From contig NZ_CP157355.1 in NCBI RefSeq assembly GCF_040047665.1, positions 1,612,001 through 1,676,000 of the forward strand: a DNA stretch of 64,000 nucleotides, in the 5' to 3' direction. The notes below the pieces were generated by a model. The model was not told the DNA's origin, made no database searches, and worked only from the letters and a program-made list of their open reading frames with translations. Positions within the stretch are counted from its first letter, which is position 1. Every line of letters begins with the position of its first letter. The DNA comes from Chitinibacter sp. FCG-7. Lineage in GTDB: Bacteria > Pseudomonadota > Gammaproteobacteria > Burkholderiales > Chitinibacteraceae. Shown one piece after another: positions 45,752 through 54,482 of this stretch. Made by a program: the position numbers and the translations under genes.

Positions 45752-46840
45752 ATGTTTTTTGGTCAAAAAAAGCTGATTGCCAGTTTGTACGAAAGAGTGG
45801 CCAATCTGGAACAAGAAAATCAGAAGCTGAAAAAAGAAAACAGCAAATTGCTCAAAGACCAGGACTTTATCAGCAGCCTGCAAAATCAGGATAATGGCGA
45901 GGGCAAGTACTATATTTCGATGTTTGAATCGCTGGCGCAATTTGGCGTATCGCTCGATGCTTCATCGCATTCGCTGGGCAGAATGAATGAAAAAATGAAG
46001 GAAGAGCAGCGCTGCGCAGTCGCGCTCAGCCGGGTGGCCAGCGACAATACGCAAGCGATTGCGACCATTTCCGACAGCCTGACCCAGCTCTCGAGTACCG
46101 CCGCCCAATCTGTCACCGAGGTGGACAAACTGGATCAGCAATCAGACCAAATCAGTGGCATTGTGCAGCTGATCAAGGAAATTGCCGATCAGACCAATCT
46201 GCTGGCCTTGAACGCCGCAATTGAAGCCGCCCGTGCCGGTGAGCAAGGCCGTGGCTTTGCGGTGGTGGCCGATGAAGTACGCAAGCTGGCCGAGCGCACC
46301 GGCAATGCCACCAAAGACATTACCAAGCTGGTTGGCGAAATCCGCCAGGAAACCCAGTCGGTCAAACAAACCATGAACACCATGGCCGAGCAAACCGCAC
46401 AATACAGCGATATGGGCCGCAACGCCGCCAGCGATATGGAGCTGCTGATTACCGTATCGGGCGAAATGGAAGAAATGGTCAACCAAAATATGCTGGCCAG
46501 CTTTGTCGAAGTGGCCAAGCTGGACCACCTGCTATTTAAGTTCCGCGTTTATCAAAGCGTATCAGGCGCGCCCAGCGGCGGCGGCCTGCATATCACGAAC
46601 GACCCGCATCAATGCCGCTTTGGGCACTGGTATTACAACGGCGAAGGCCAAGCCCTGCTGGGCAAAAACCCCGCCTACCGCGAAATGGAAGCGCCACACG
46701 GCGAAGTCCATCACAACGGCACCGCCGCCATTTCTGCCTGGCAGGCCGGCAAAAAAGAGCAGGTACTCAGCGCATTGCAACAGATGGAGCAAAGCAGCAC
46801 CCGCCTTGGCGGCATACTGGATCGCATTGCTGGCATTTAA
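45752..46840 (+). CDS. Soluble methyl-accepting chemotaxis protein with C-terminal CZB domain
   Basis: 362 residues and no transmembrane helix. The N-terminus is a coiled coil ([20 protein letters not shown]). The signalling hairpin is intact: [20 protein letters not shown] and [18 protein letters not shown]. The C-terminal CZB (zinc-binding chemoreceptor) domain has its ligands in [39 protein letters not shown]. Family knowledge: soluble CZB receptors (TlpD-like) sense zinc or reactive chlorine and oxygen species in the cytoplasm. Single gene; no che genes in this window. Confidence 0.92.
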   Translation: MFFGQKKLIASLYERVANLEQENQKLKKENSKLLKDQDFISSLQNQDNGEGKYYISMFESLAQFGVSLDASSHSLGRMNEKMKEEQRCAVALSRVASDNTQAIATISDSLTQLSSTAAQSVTEVDKLDQQSDQISGIVQLIKEIADQTNLLALNAAIEAARAGEQGRGFAVVADEVRKLAERTGNATKDITKLVGEIRQETQSVKQTMNTMAEQTAQYSDMGRNAASDMELLITVSGEMEEMVNQNMLASFVEVAKLDHLLFKFRVYQSVSGAPSGGGLHITNDPHQCRFGHWYYNGEGQALLGKNPAYREMEAPHGEVHHNGTAAISAWQAGKKEQVLSALQQMEQSSTRLGGILDRIAGI

Positions 46841-46854
46841 TCACCTGAATCAGC

Positions 46855-46880
46855 CGACCCCGACTCGGTCGGGGTTGGTG
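46855..46880 (+). terminator. Hairpin after the chemoreceptor gene
   Basis: ACCCCGAC-tcg-GTCGGGGT stem 15 bp past the stop; no strong T-run follows. Confidence 0.45.
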
Positions 46881-46914
46881 TACATCGCCGCTTGAGTGAA
46901 CTGTGGGCGCGCCG

Positions 46915-47121
46915 TCACTTTTTTGACTGCACAGCCTTCCAGTCGTCCGTGAGCATGCCTGAGTAACCCCAATCCTCGTCTGCAATTTCTTGAATGACAA
47001 TATGGGTGTGCTCAGGCTTTTTGCCGAGAACTCGAACGAGTGAGTCCGTAATGTCCTTAACGATCTCGGCCTTCTGCTGCCGTGTTGCACCTTTGGTGAT
47101 CTGAACGTTTACGTACGGCAT
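46915..47121 (-). CDS. 4-oxalocrotonate tautomerase family protein
   Basis: 68 residues starting MPYVNVQITKGATRQQKAEI; removal of Met exposes the catalytic Pro 1 of the tautomerase superfamily. ATG at 47121 is the only start giving this N-terminus. ITDSLVRVLGKKPEHTHIVI is the typical helix-strand unit, and EIADEDWGYSGMLTDDW resembles the C-terminus of stand-alone 4-OT homologues. The metabolic substrate cannot be told; no catechol meta-cleavage genes are nearby. Confidence 0.88.
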   Translation of the reverse strand: MPYVNVQITKGATRQQKAEIVKDITDSLVRVLGKKPEHTHIVIQEIADEDWGYSGMLTDDWKAVQSKK

Positions 47122-47240
47122 AGGATAGTCCAAAAAAGGGATTGAGAGGCTGCTTGACGAGCGGAGCCTAACAGGAAATAGCCAGCGATTGCGCGATAGG
47201 CCAGCCTCTCTTGCCAAGTAGCACACCAGCACCAATTACT

Positions 47241-48605
47241 TTACTTTTTAGTTGGCCGTTGCCACCCGGTAATGGTGATTTGCTTGGCTCTGGCTACCGT
47301 CAGCTCACCAGCTGGCGCATTCTTGCTAATGACCGAACCTGCCCCGGTAGTAGCACCCGCACCTATCGTCACCGGAGCAACCAGTACATTATTCGAGCCG
47401 ATGCGCACATTGTCTTCAATAATGGTGCGGAATTTATTCACGCCATCATAGTTGGCCGTAATTGTGCCTGCACCTACATTGACACCCGTACCTATTGTTG
47501 TATCGCCAATATACGTTAGATGGTTTACCTTGCTACCTTGGCCAATGATTGATTTTTTAACCTCAACAAAATTGCCAATATGAACGTCAGCAGCCAGCTC
47601 GGCACCCGGACGCAGGCGAGCGTACGGGCCTATCAGGCTACCTGCGCCTACGACAGCATCTTCCAGGTGGCAAAAAGGATGAATCACCGCCCCATCGGCA
47701 ATCGTCACATTTTTCAGATAGCAATGCGCACCTATGCTGACATTCTGACCGAGCACAATCCGGCCTTCAAACACGCAATTCACATCGATTGTCACATCCT
47801 GACCATGTTCAATCGTGCCGCGAACGTCAATCCGCGCTGGGTCGGCCAGACCGACTCCGGCGGTCAGTAGCGCCTTGGCAATCCCCTGCTGATGAATTCG
47901 CTCCAGAGCAGCCAACTGCAATTTATTATTGATCCCCTCCGCCTCCCAGTGGTCTTGCGGATGCACAGTGGCAATCTCGACGCCATCACGCACCGCTAGG
48001 GCAATCAGATCAGTAGCGTAGTATTCGCCTTGCGCATTGTCGTTTTTCAACTCGGACAACCAGCCTTTCAGTCTGGCGGTGGGCAACACCAGAATACCGG
48101 TATTCATTTCACGGATTGCCGCTTCTTCGGCGCTGCAATCTTTCTGTTCGACAATATGGGTCACCTGACCATCTGCATTGCGAACAATCCGGCCATAGCC
48201 GGTAGCATCGTCCAGAATATCGGTCAGAATCCCCAATTTCCCACCGGCACAGGCGGTCAGTAATTTCTCCAAAGTCGCTTGGCGGGTTAAGGGCACATCG
48301 CCATACAGCATCAGTGTGGTGTCGCCTTCAAGCTGCGGCACAGCCTGCGCCAGCGCATGACCAGTCCCCAGCTGTTCGGCCTGCAAGGCAAAACCAAGCT
48401 GCTGCCCTGCCAGAGCCTGCTGCAGTTTTTCACCCCCAAAACCATACACAACCACCAGCTTTGCCGGTTTCAGACCCCGCGCAGTATCAATCACATGCTG
48501 TACCAGTGGCTTGCCTGCCAACTGATGCAATACCTTGGGCAGGCTTGAATACATCCGCGTGCCTTTACCAGCCGCGAGGATAACAACATCCAGTACAGTG
48601 CTCAT
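47241..48605 (-). CDS. glmU: Bifunctional GlcN-1-P acetyltransferase / UDP-GlcNAc pyrophosphorylase
   Basis: 454 residues. It makes UDP-GlcNAc for peptidoglycan and LPS. The N-terminal uridylyltransferase has VVILAAGKGTRMYSSLPKVL, MLYGDVPLT, GYGRIVR and EMNTGI. The C-terminal half is a left-handed beta-helix of hexapeptide repeats (VTIADGAVIHPFCHLEDAVV) with acetyl-CoA site residues SKVNHLTYIGDTTIGTGVN. ATG at 48605 is chosen over 48629 since family members start with a few residues before VILAAG. No glmS is adjacent. Confidence 0.97.
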   Translation of the reverse strand: MSTVLDVVILAAGKGTRMYSSLPKVLHQLAGKPLVQHVIDTARGLKPAKLVVVYGFGGEKLQQALAGQQLGFALQAEQLGTGHALAQAVPQLEGDTTLMLYGDVPLTRQATLEKLLTACAGGKLGILTDILDDATGYGRIVRNADGQVTHIVEQKDCSAEEAAIREMNTGILVLPTARLKGWLSELKNDNAQGEYYATDLIALAVRDGVEIATVHPQDHWEAEGINNKLQLAALERIHQQGIAKALLTAGVGLADPARIDVRGTIEHGQDVTIDVNCVFEGRIVLGQNVSIGAHCYLKNVTIADGAVIHPFCHLEDAVVGAGSLIGPYARLRPGAELAADVHIGNFVEVKKSIIGQGSKVNHLTYIGDTTIGTGVNVGAGTITANYDGVNKFRTIIEDNVRIGSNNVLVAPVTIGAGATTGAGSVISKNAPAGELTVARAKQITITGWQRPTKK

Positions 48606-48759
48606 TTGCTTATTCCGTGCAATAGTCATATCCGCGCTATTCTAGCTGCTACTGTGCTGCTACGCAGCGGTGAAATGACCCTAGGGTCTATTGAGGTTTT
48701 TTCAGCGCTGCAAGGATGTGAGGAATGCTGGTTTCAAACAGCGCCAAGAAAATTGCAGA

Positions 48760-48798
48760 AAAAAACGCCGCTGGTCCAAACCTAGCGGCGTTTTTTAA
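48760..48798 (-). terminator. Terminator of grxD
   Basis: AAAAACGCCGCT-ggtccaaacct-AGCGGCGTTTTTT; strong stem with A and T tracts on both sides, 20 bp past the grxD stop. Could also serve the plus strand. Confidence 0.88.
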
Positions 48799-48817
48799 TT
48801 GGGGCGATGAAAACGAA

Positions 48818-49135
48818 TTATTCGGCTTTCAGATCGGCAACCATTTCAGCCAGTTCACCGCTAGCGTACAGCTCTTTCATAATGTCGCTGCCGCCAACAA
48901 ATTCGCCCTTGATGTAGAGCTGTGGAATCGTTGGCCAGTTGGCGAATTCTTTGATGCCCTGGCGGATTTCCGGGTCGGCCAATACGTTCACCGCAGCGAA
49001 ATTCACGCCGAGGTTTTTCAGGATTTGCACCGCGCCGGCCGAAAAGCCGCATTGCGGGAAAGTTGGAGTGCCTTTCATATACAAAATCACTGGGTTTTCA
49101 GTAACTTGCTGGCGGATGGTGTCTTGAGTGCTCAT
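48818..49135 (-). CDS. grxD: Monothiol glutaredoxin (Grx4 type)
   Basis: 105 residues. Iron-sulfur-cluster-carrying monothiol glutaredoxin. Begins MSTQDTIRQQVTENPVILYM, with the active site KGTPTFPQCGFSAGAVQIL (CGFS), then FANWPTIPQLYIKGEFVGGS, the glutathione-binding TIP and GG motifs. ATG at 49135 gives the standard N-terminus. It is downstream of prmC in the same direction, separated by about 150 bp. Confidence 0.97.
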   Translation of the reverse strand: MSTQDTIRQQVTENPVILYMKGTPTFPQCGFSAGAVQILKNLGVNFAAVNVLADPEIRQGIKEFANWPTIPQLYIKGEFVGGSDIMKELYASGELAEMVADLKAE

Positions 49136-49283
49136 GATTTTGGCTCTTCGTGGTTGGGCTAGCGGAGCGAATGAAAACAACATGCTCGCAAAGCTTGAAT
49201 AATTTACTCGGGTATTGTAAGTCCGTTGCTTCCGGTGGGCAAGCCGTCGCGATTGATCCAGCGCAATCGCGCCTTTGCAATCG

Positions 49284-50099
49284 CTAAGGTTTCCGACCAC
49301 CGCTGACGCGATCATTGACGCCCAAATCCTGCCAGGTCTGCACCTCGCTAAAGCCTGCTGCTGCCAGCATTTCGCGACAAGCGGCGCCCTGATCCCAGCC
49401 GTGTTCAAGCAGCAGCCAGGCACCCGGCTGCAAGTGGCTAGGTGCGGCGGTGATAATGGTTTGGAGATGAGCCAGCCCATCGTGGCCGTCAGTGAGCGCG
49501 CCGCTGGGCTCGAAACGCAAATCGCCTTGATGCAGATGATCGTCCTCGGCGTGGATATACGGCGGGTTGGAGACGATCAGATCAAATATTTCGCCCGCGA
49601 CAGCGGCAAACCAGTTTGATTCAAGCCAGCGCACGTCAGCACTCAGGCTTTGCGCATTGGCTTGCGCCACGGCGAGGGCGTCGCTCGATAGGTCAAGCGC
49701 ACTGACTGATAAATCGCCTCGTTCCAGCTTGAGCGTAATCGGGATGCAGCCCGAGCCTGTACCTAGGTCAAGCACCTTGCCATTGTTGGGGGCGCGCGCC
49801 AGCGCCAGCTCGACCAGCAATTCGGTGTCGGGGCGTGGGATCAGTACCGATGGATTGACGATAAATTCGCGGCCATAAAATTCGCGGCTACCGAGTAGAT
49901 AGGCCACCGGCTCGCCATCGCGCCGCCGCGCAGCCAGCGCCTGAAAGGTGGCTATCTCGGCAGCGCTGGCCTCTTCATCATCGTGCGCAATCAGCCAGGC
50001 GCGGTTTTTCTTCAACACGTGCAAGAGCAGCACCTGAGCGTCAAAACGCTCGATCTGGCCTTGCTGAAGCTGACTCTGGATCAATTCGCGGTAAGTCAA
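49284..50099 (-). CDS. prmC: Release factor glutamine methyltransferase
   Basis: 271 residues. It methylates the GGQ glutamine of RF1 and RF2. Motifs: EPVAYLLGSREFYGREF, VLIPRPDTELLVELAL, VLDLGTGSGCIPITL (AdoMet site) and the catalytic DLIVSNPPYIHAEDDHL (NPPY). The start is placed at TTG 50099 because GGAG lies six bases upstream and the protein then begins LTYRELIQSQLQQG like homologues; further upstream the frame runs through a dispersed element and tRNA-Gln, so longer starts are impossible. prfA is not adjacent in this window. Confidence 0.94.
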   Translation of the reverse strand: MTYRELIQSQLQQGQIERFDAQVLLLHVLKKNRAWLIAHDDEEASAAEIATFQALAARRRDGEPVAYLLGSREFYGREFIVNPSVLIPRPDTELLVELALARAPNNGKVLDLGTGSGCIPITLKLERGDLSVSALDLSSDALAVAQANAQSLSADVRWLESNWFAAVAGEIFDLIVSNPPYIHAEDDHLHQGDLRFEPSGALTDGHDGLAHLQTIITAAPSHLQPGAWLLLEHGWDQGAACREMLAAAGFSEVQTWQDLGVNDRVSGGRKP

Positions 50100-50137
50100 A
50101 GATTGCTCCCGGTTTGAATGCTGAGCGGCATATTGAA

Positions 50138-50188
50138 CAGGTATTGCTCTGTAGGGCACGCTGCGTTTGATATAGCGAGCAATACCCA
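50138..50188. repeat. Dispersed ~54-bp element, copy 13
   Basis: Begins AGGTATTGCTCTGTAGGGCA and ends GCGAGCAATACCCA, so both ends are of the TATTGC type, a clean terminal inverted repeat. Lies between tRNA-Gln and prmC. Confidence 0.75.
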
Positions 50189-50200
50189 AACGATAGACAA

Positions 50201-50242
50201 CAAAAAAGCCGCTCGATACGGATATCGTTAGCGGCTTGATTG
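50201..50242 (-). terminator. Terminator of tRNA-Gln
   Basis: Minus strand: AAGCCGCTaacgatatccgtatcgAGCGGCTTTTTTG; 8-bp GC-rich stem with an inner ACGATA/TATCGA-like extension and six T's. Confidence 0.85.
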
Positions 50243-50244
50243 TT

Positions 50245-50321
50245 TGGCAGGGGAAGAAGGATTCGAACCTTCGCATGTCGGAATCAAAATCCGATGCCTT
50301 AACCAACTTGGCGACTCCCCT
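50245..50321 (-). tRNA. tRNA-Gln (anticodon TTG)
   Basis: 77 nt including an encoded CCA. The acceptor stem AGGGGAG pairs with TTCCCCT (last pair G-T), discriminator G. The anticodon stem TCGGA/TCCGA encloses loop TTTTGAT, giving anticodon TTG; the T-arm is GAAGG-TTCGAAT-CCTTC. Promoter and terminator flank it as a single-tRNA unit. Confidence 0.97.
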
Positions 50322-50334
50322 ACTTAGGCTGCGC

Positions 50335-50363
50335 ATTCTATAGGTGCTTTTTCAGCTTGGCAA
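50335..50363 (-). promoter_or_regulatory. Promoter of tRNA-Gln
   Basis: On the minus strand TTGCCA (-35), a 17-bp spacer, TAGAAT (-10) within TATAGAAT, followed by a GC-rich GCGCAG discriminator typical of stable-RNA promoters under stringent control. Confidence 0.75.
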
Positions 50364-50392
50364 GCACTTTTTGCAATTATTTTCGACGAGAC

Positions 50393-51079
50393 TTATTGAT
50401 TCGCCTGATAGCGCGTCGGGTCAGTCACGCCTGCGGCGGCAAAACCGGCTGCGCGCAAACGGCAAGCATCGCATACACCACACGCTTCACCGGCATCATT
50501 GGCCTGATAGCAAGTGGTGGTCAGGCTGTAATCAACGCCCAATTTTAAGCCTTCGGCGATGATTTGTGCCTTGGTCAAACGGATCAGCGGGGTGTGGATA
50601 TGCAGCGCCGAGCCTTCAACGCCGACTTTGGTTGCCAACCGTGCCATCGCTTGAAATGCCGAAATATATTCGGGGCGGCAATCGGGGTAACCCGAGTAAT
50701 CGACGGCATTCACGCCAATGTAAATATCGTCGGCGCACAGCACCTCCGACCACGCTAGCGCGTACGACAGCAGCACGGTATTGCGCGCTGGCACGTAGGT
50801 CACCGGGATTTCGTTCTCCATTGCGCCATCAACCGGCACAGCGATATTGGCGTCGGTCAAAGCCGAGCCACCAAAGGCCGCCAGATCAATCTTGATTACG
50901 CGATGCTCAACGGCACCAAGGCTCGCAGCAACGCGCTTGGCGGCGTCCAGCTCGGCATTGTGGCGCTGGCCGTAATCAAATGAGAGCGCGTAGCAATCAA
51001 AGCCCGCTGCTTTGGCCATCGCCAAGCATGTTGCTGAGTCCAGACCACCGGATAATAAAATAATCGCTTTTTTGTTCAT
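50393..51079 (-). CDS. queC: 7-cyano-7-deazaguanine synthase
   Basis: 228 residues. ATP-dependent conversion of CDG to preQ0 in queuosine synthesis. The PP-loop [18 protein letters not shown] is at the N-terminus, [15 protein letters not shown] follows, and the zinc site is C-x(n)-C-x2-C-x2-C in [20 protein letters not shown]. It lies 55 bp downstream of queE in the same direction, with a dispersed element (copy 14) filling the gap; the two enzymes act consecutively (QueE then QueC). Confidence 0.97.
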   Translation of the reverse strand: MNKKAIILLSGGLDSATCLAMAKAAGFDCYALSFDYGQRHNAELDAAKRVAASLGAVEHRVIKIDLAAFGGSALTDANIAVPVDGAMENEIPVTYVPARNTVLLSYALAWSEVLCADDIYIGVNAVDYSGYPDCRPEYISAFQAMARLATKVGVEGSALHIHTPLIRLTKAQIIAEGLKLGVDYSLTTTCYQANDAGEACGVCDACRLRAAGFAAAGVTDPTRYQANQ

Positions 51080-51089
51080 GGCAAATCCC

Positions 51090-51143
51090 CATGGGGTATA
51101 TCAATCAAAGACAGGATTAGAAAAGAGCAGCAGGCTATACCCC
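51090..51143. repeat. Dispersed ~54-bp element, copy 14
   Basis: Begins CATGGGGTATATC and ends GGCTATACCCCTGG. The right end contains the stop codon and the last codons (G-V-stop) of queE; the left end is 11 bp upstream of the queC start. Confidence 0.7.
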
Positions 51144-51779
51144 TGGCTTTTCACCCCAGAGTAATTTATGCAGCTGCACTTGCACGCGCACCGGCAGCTT
51201 ATCGGCGATCACCCAGTCGGCCAGATCGACGGGCTTGAGGCTTTCCCAAACCGGCGAGAAAATCACTGGTGCTTTCTCGTGCAAGCGGTGCTCGCGCACA
51301 TAATCCCTCGCCCATTCGTAATCGCTGCGATCAACCAGCACAAATTTGATTTCGTCGTGCTCGGTCACCGCATCGACGTTGGCCCACAGCATATTGTGCA
51401 TTTCGCCCGATTTTGGCGTTTTAATATCCAGAATGCGCGACACACGCGGGTCGACACAATCAATTGGCTGGCCGCCACCGGTTTCGGTGCTCACGCTATA
51501 GCCAGCATCGCATAGACGTTTGAACAGCAGATGCACCGGCTTTTGCGCCAGTGGCTCGCCGCCGGTGACACAGACGGTTTTACAGCCGTAGGATTCAATT
51601 TGCGCCATGATCTCGTCAAGACTCATGGTTTTGCCGCCGGTGAAGGCATACGCGCTATCGCAATAGGTACAACGCATCGGGCAGCCGGTGAGGCGCACAA
51701 ATACGGTGGGCAGGCCGATGCGGCTGGTTTCGCCTTGCAGCGAGTGGAATATTTCGGTGATACGCAAAGATTCGCGCAT
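51135..51779 (-). CDS. queE: 7-carboxy-7-deazaguanine synthase (radical SAM)
   Basis: 214 residues. Radical-SAM ring contraction of carboxytetrahydropterin to CDG. ITEIFHSLQGETSRIGLPTV, then the iron-sulfur motif CPMRCTYCDSAYAF (C-x3-C-x2-C), CVTGGEPLAQ and TETGG. It is the clade with the longer insert (SRILDIKTPKSGEMHNMLW). ATG at 51779 has GGAAAG upstream. It forms a short que operon with queC; queD and queF are not in the window. Confidence 0.96.
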   Translation of the reverse strand: MRESLRITEIFHSLQGETSRIGLPTVFVRLTGCPMRCTYCDSAYAFTGGKTMSLDEIMAQIESYGCKTVCVTGGEPLAQKPVHLLFKRLCDAGYSVSTETGGGQPIDCVDPRVSRILDIKTPKSGEMHNMLWANVDAVTEHDEIKFVLVDRSDYEWARDYVREHRLHEKAPVIFSPVWESLKPVDLADWVIADKLPVRVQVQLHKLLWGEKPGV

Positions 51780-52058
51780 GTAGAGCTTTCCTTTCCGAAG
51801 AACAGTTCGGGGGATTTGAATAAAAACGGCCAGAGTGTGTTGCGCTTTGATTGGCCGTGCCGCCATTTTATACCGACGCGCCAGAGAGAGACAGGCAGGA
51901 TTACCCCAGCGGATCTAGGCACTGTTGACGTTTGGTTTGCACAGAGCTAGCGACAAAGCACAAGGGTCAAGTGAGTTGCACTATTACACTTGTTCACCCG
52001 ATAGATTCGGCATTTAATAGGTCATTGTACTTCAACAGTGTCAATTCCCTTGATCTAT

Positions 52059-52112
52059 ATGGGTATATCTCCCTAAACCATATAGAAAAAGACATGACAA
52101 CATATACCCATG
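52059..52112. repeat. Dispersed ~54-bp element, copy 15
   Basis: Begins TATGGGTATATC and ends CATATACCCATG. The final ATG is the start codon of the MFS gene, so the element is its entire proximal leader. Confidence 0.75.
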
Positions 52113-53324
52113 AAAAACACCTCTACTTCACCTGCCCCGCCACCCAGCCGCTTTGCGGGCTGGATTTTGCTACTCGCCGCGCTCACGGCGCTGGGGCCTT
52201 TGTCGATTGATATGTATTTGCCGGGATTGCCCGCGATTGCCAGCGGCCTGCACGCCGACGATGGCACGGTGCAGCTGACCCTAGCGAGCTACTTTATCGG
52301 CTTGGCGCTGGGGCAGATTTTATACGGCCCGCTCTCGGATCATTTTGGCCGCAAACCGCCGCTGCTGATCGGGCTGGGCGTGTATTTGCTCGCCTCCATC
52401 GGCTGCGCGCTGGCCAACAGTATCGAAGCATTGATTGCTCTACGTTTTATCCAGGCACTGGGCGGCTGCGCCGGGATGGTGATTGCCCGCGCGGTGGTGC
52501 GTGACCGTTGCGAGCCGCGCATGGCGGCGCAGGTGTATTCATCTCTGGTACTGGTGATGGGCGTCGCGCCGATTCTGGCGCCACTCCTCGGCAGCTGGGT
52601 GGTTGGCGTGAGCAGCTGGCGGGCGATTTTTGCCTTGCTGGCGATCTTTGCGCTGCTGTGCCTGATCGCAATGCATTACCTGTTGCCCGAATCACGTCCG
52701 GCCAAGCAAGACCAACGCTTTCACCTCGGCAACACCCTACGAGCCTATGTTGAGCTACTGCGCAACCGGCACTTTATGGGCTATGCGCTCACCGGCGGCC
52801 TGGCCGTGGCTGGGCTATTTGCCTACATCACCGGCTCGCCGATTGTGATGATGAAGGTGTATGGCCTGAGCCCGACGCAATACAGCCTGACTTTTGGTAG
52901 CATTGCGGCGTGCTACATCATCGCCAGCCAGTTTAATGCGCGAGCGCTGAAAAACCATTCGATTGATCAAATACTGCAGCGCTCAACGACCATGCTGGCG
53001 CTGGCTAGCGGGGTCTTGCTGCTCACCAGCCTGCTGACTCATCCGCCGTTCTGGCTGCTGGTGGGCTGCATTTATCTGTATCTGATGGCGCTGGGCTTTG
53101 CCGCGCCCAACTCGACTGCAGGCGCACTGGCGCATCACGGCGCGCAGGCCGGCTTAGCCTCGGCGCTAATGGGCACCATGCAATTTGGCATTGCCACGGT
53201 GGCAGGGGTACTGATGGGAATCTGGCACGACGGCAGCAGCCTGCCACTGGCGAGCACGCTGGCGTTTTGCGGGATCGGTGCGTTTGTGGCGTATCGCTTC
53301 GGGGCAATCAAGCTGGGGAACTAA
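52110..53324 (+). CDS. MFS drug-resistance transporter, Bcr/CflA family
   Basis: 404 residues, twelve transmembrane segments. Bcr/CflA signatures: LGPLSIDMYLPGLPAIASGL at helix 1, then LTLASYFIGLALGQILYGPL and the A-motif SDHFGRKPPLLIGL, followed by RFIQALGGCAGMVIARAVVR (motif C region). Members export bicyclomycin, sulfonamides, chloramphenicol or dipeptides; the substrate here is unknown. The start ATG coincides with the end of a dispersed element; no ordinary Shine-Dalgarno sequence is visible within it, so translation could depend on the element sequence. Confidence 0.93.
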   Translation: MKNTSTSPAPPPSRFAGWILLLAALTALGPLSIDMYLPGLPAIASGLHADDGTVQLTLASYFIGLALGQILYGPLSDHFGRKPPLLIGLGVYLLASIGCALANSIEALIALRFIQALGGCAGMVIARAVVRDRCEPRMAAQVYSSLVLVMGVAPILAPLLGSWVVGVSSWRAIFALLAIFALLCLIAMHYLLPESRPAKQDQRFHLGNTLRAYVELLRNRHFMGYALTGGLAVAGLFAYITGSPIVMMKVYGLSPTQYSLTFGSIAACYIIASQFNARALKNHSIDQILQRSTTMLALASGVLLLTSLLTHPPFWLLVGCIYLYLMALGFAAPNSTAGALAHHGAQAGLASALMGTMQFGIATVAGVLMGIWHDGSSLPLASTLAFCGIGAFVAYRFGAIKLGN

Positions 53325-53484
53325 GGTGGGGCAAGCAATACAGGACAGGGTGACGCCCTATCAGCACTGGATAAATCAGTGAGTCCAACGATAAAACGCG
53401 GCATGGCTATACCTGGACTAGTTGATAAGACCTGATTCAACTCGCCCCAAGAAGCCATAGCACGTCGCAGAACAAATCTTACCT

Positions 53485-53534
53485 ATGTATTGCCCTGCAG
53501 GGCAATCCAGATTTAACTCACAGAGCAATACCCA
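53485..53534. repeat. Dispersed ~54-bp element, copy 16
   Basis: Begins ATGTATTGCCCTGCAGGGCA, a perfect ATTGCCCTGCAGGGCAAT palindrome, and ends GAGCAATACCCAAG. Shows the inner hairpin most clearly. The spacer 53325-53553 otherwise holds nothing recognised. Confidence 0.75.
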
Positions 53535-53553
53535 AGTACTAGCAATGCGCCAT

Positions 53554-54270
53554 TCAATCCCACCAGAAATACCACACCGGTGAGTGCAACAGGCTGCGAG
53601 CCAGCGCCTCTACCGTCTCAGTGCCCTGATCAACAATATCGGGGCAATATAAGTATTGTTCCTGCGCCAGCGCTAATGCGTCTTCCAGCGTTTGTGGCGG
53701 GCGGCTAACCGACATTTCAATCACATCACCGGTGTAGCAGACAGGCACGGCACCGTAACGCTCGCCCCAGTAGCGAAATAAGGCGGCATGAACCGGGGCA
53801 TCCGGGCATTCATTCCAACCGCCGATGCGCAGATGGCAAGGCACTTGCCAGGCCAGCTCGGCAGGAACCAGCGCTAGCGCCACTTGCTCATACGGCTTTC
53901 CGGTCATGATATTGCAATGGGCGCTCAGGCGAGCATCCGAGCCGTCTTCCGGCATGCCTCCGAAGTCGCCCTCACCCCAATCTTCTTCGTCCTCGTCTTC
54001 TTCATCAGTGTCATCTGCGCCAAACTCGAGCGCAAATGCCTTCGCTTCCTCGGCACGAGCCGCCAACCAGCGCTGCGCGTCTTCAAGCTCGGTACGCGCC
54101 AGCAGCTCGTCTAGAGACTCTTCGGACGTTTCAATATTTTCAAACAAGGCGTCGGTCTCATCCGCATTACCCAGAATAATGGGCACGACACCTGTGTTTT
54201 GCTGGAGCTCGGCCAGCTTGGCCAAAGCCTGCTGGCCTGGAACAACGATCATTTTGAAATCAATTTGCAT
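53554..54270 (-). CDS. DUF4253 domain protein
   Basis: 238 residues from ATG 54270, preceded by GGAG. Acidic central linker (DDTDEEDEDEEDWGEGDFGG). The C-terminal DUF4253 part has VALALVPAELAWQVPCHLRI, a GGWNECP turn, then HAALFRYWGERYGAVPVCYT, GDVIEMSVSRPP and EALALAQEQYLYCPDIVDQG, ending PVWYFWWD. DUF4253 is found in bacteria with no assigned function; some occur in polymorphic-toxin immunity contexts, but no toxin is seen here. Confidence 0.85.
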   Translation of the reverse strand: MQIDFKMIVVPGQQALAKLAELQQNTGVVPIILGNADETDALFENIETSEESLDELLARTELEDAQRWLAARAEEAKAFALEFGADDTDEEDEDEEDWGEGDFGGMPEDGSDARLSAHCNIMTGKPYEQVALALVPAELAWQVPCHLRIGGWNECPDAPVHAALFRYWGERYGAVPVCYTGDVIEMSVSRPPQTLEDALALAQEQYLYCPDIVDQGTETVEALARSLLHSPVWYFWWD

Positions 54271-54398
54271 CTTCAACTCCAAAGGGTGAACAGCAATGAC
54301 AACCTGTTTGAAGCCTGGACAGACCCGACTGCAGAGCGCCAAGGTCGGTCTGCGACACTACAAGTCTGGCCAGACTATTGAGACACATCAAAAAACGA

Positions 54399-54449
54399 AG
54401 GGTATTGCCTTGAAAGCCAATTTGGAGAAAGGCTATAGCCACATACCTA
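54399..54449. repeat. Dispersed ~54-bp element, copy 17
   Basis: Begins AGGGTATTGCCTTGAAAGCC and ends CACATACCTAG; between the DUF4253 gene and cpoB. Confidence 0.65.
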
Positions 54450-54482
54450 GAGAGCGAGCTATTGCAATATTGCGCTTGTCGA

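Noticed and set aside
49284..50336. Longer PrmC reading frame starting near 50336
   Set aside because: The extra 79 codons cross tRNA-Gln, its terminator and a dispersed element; the TTG at 50099 with GGAG is the real start.
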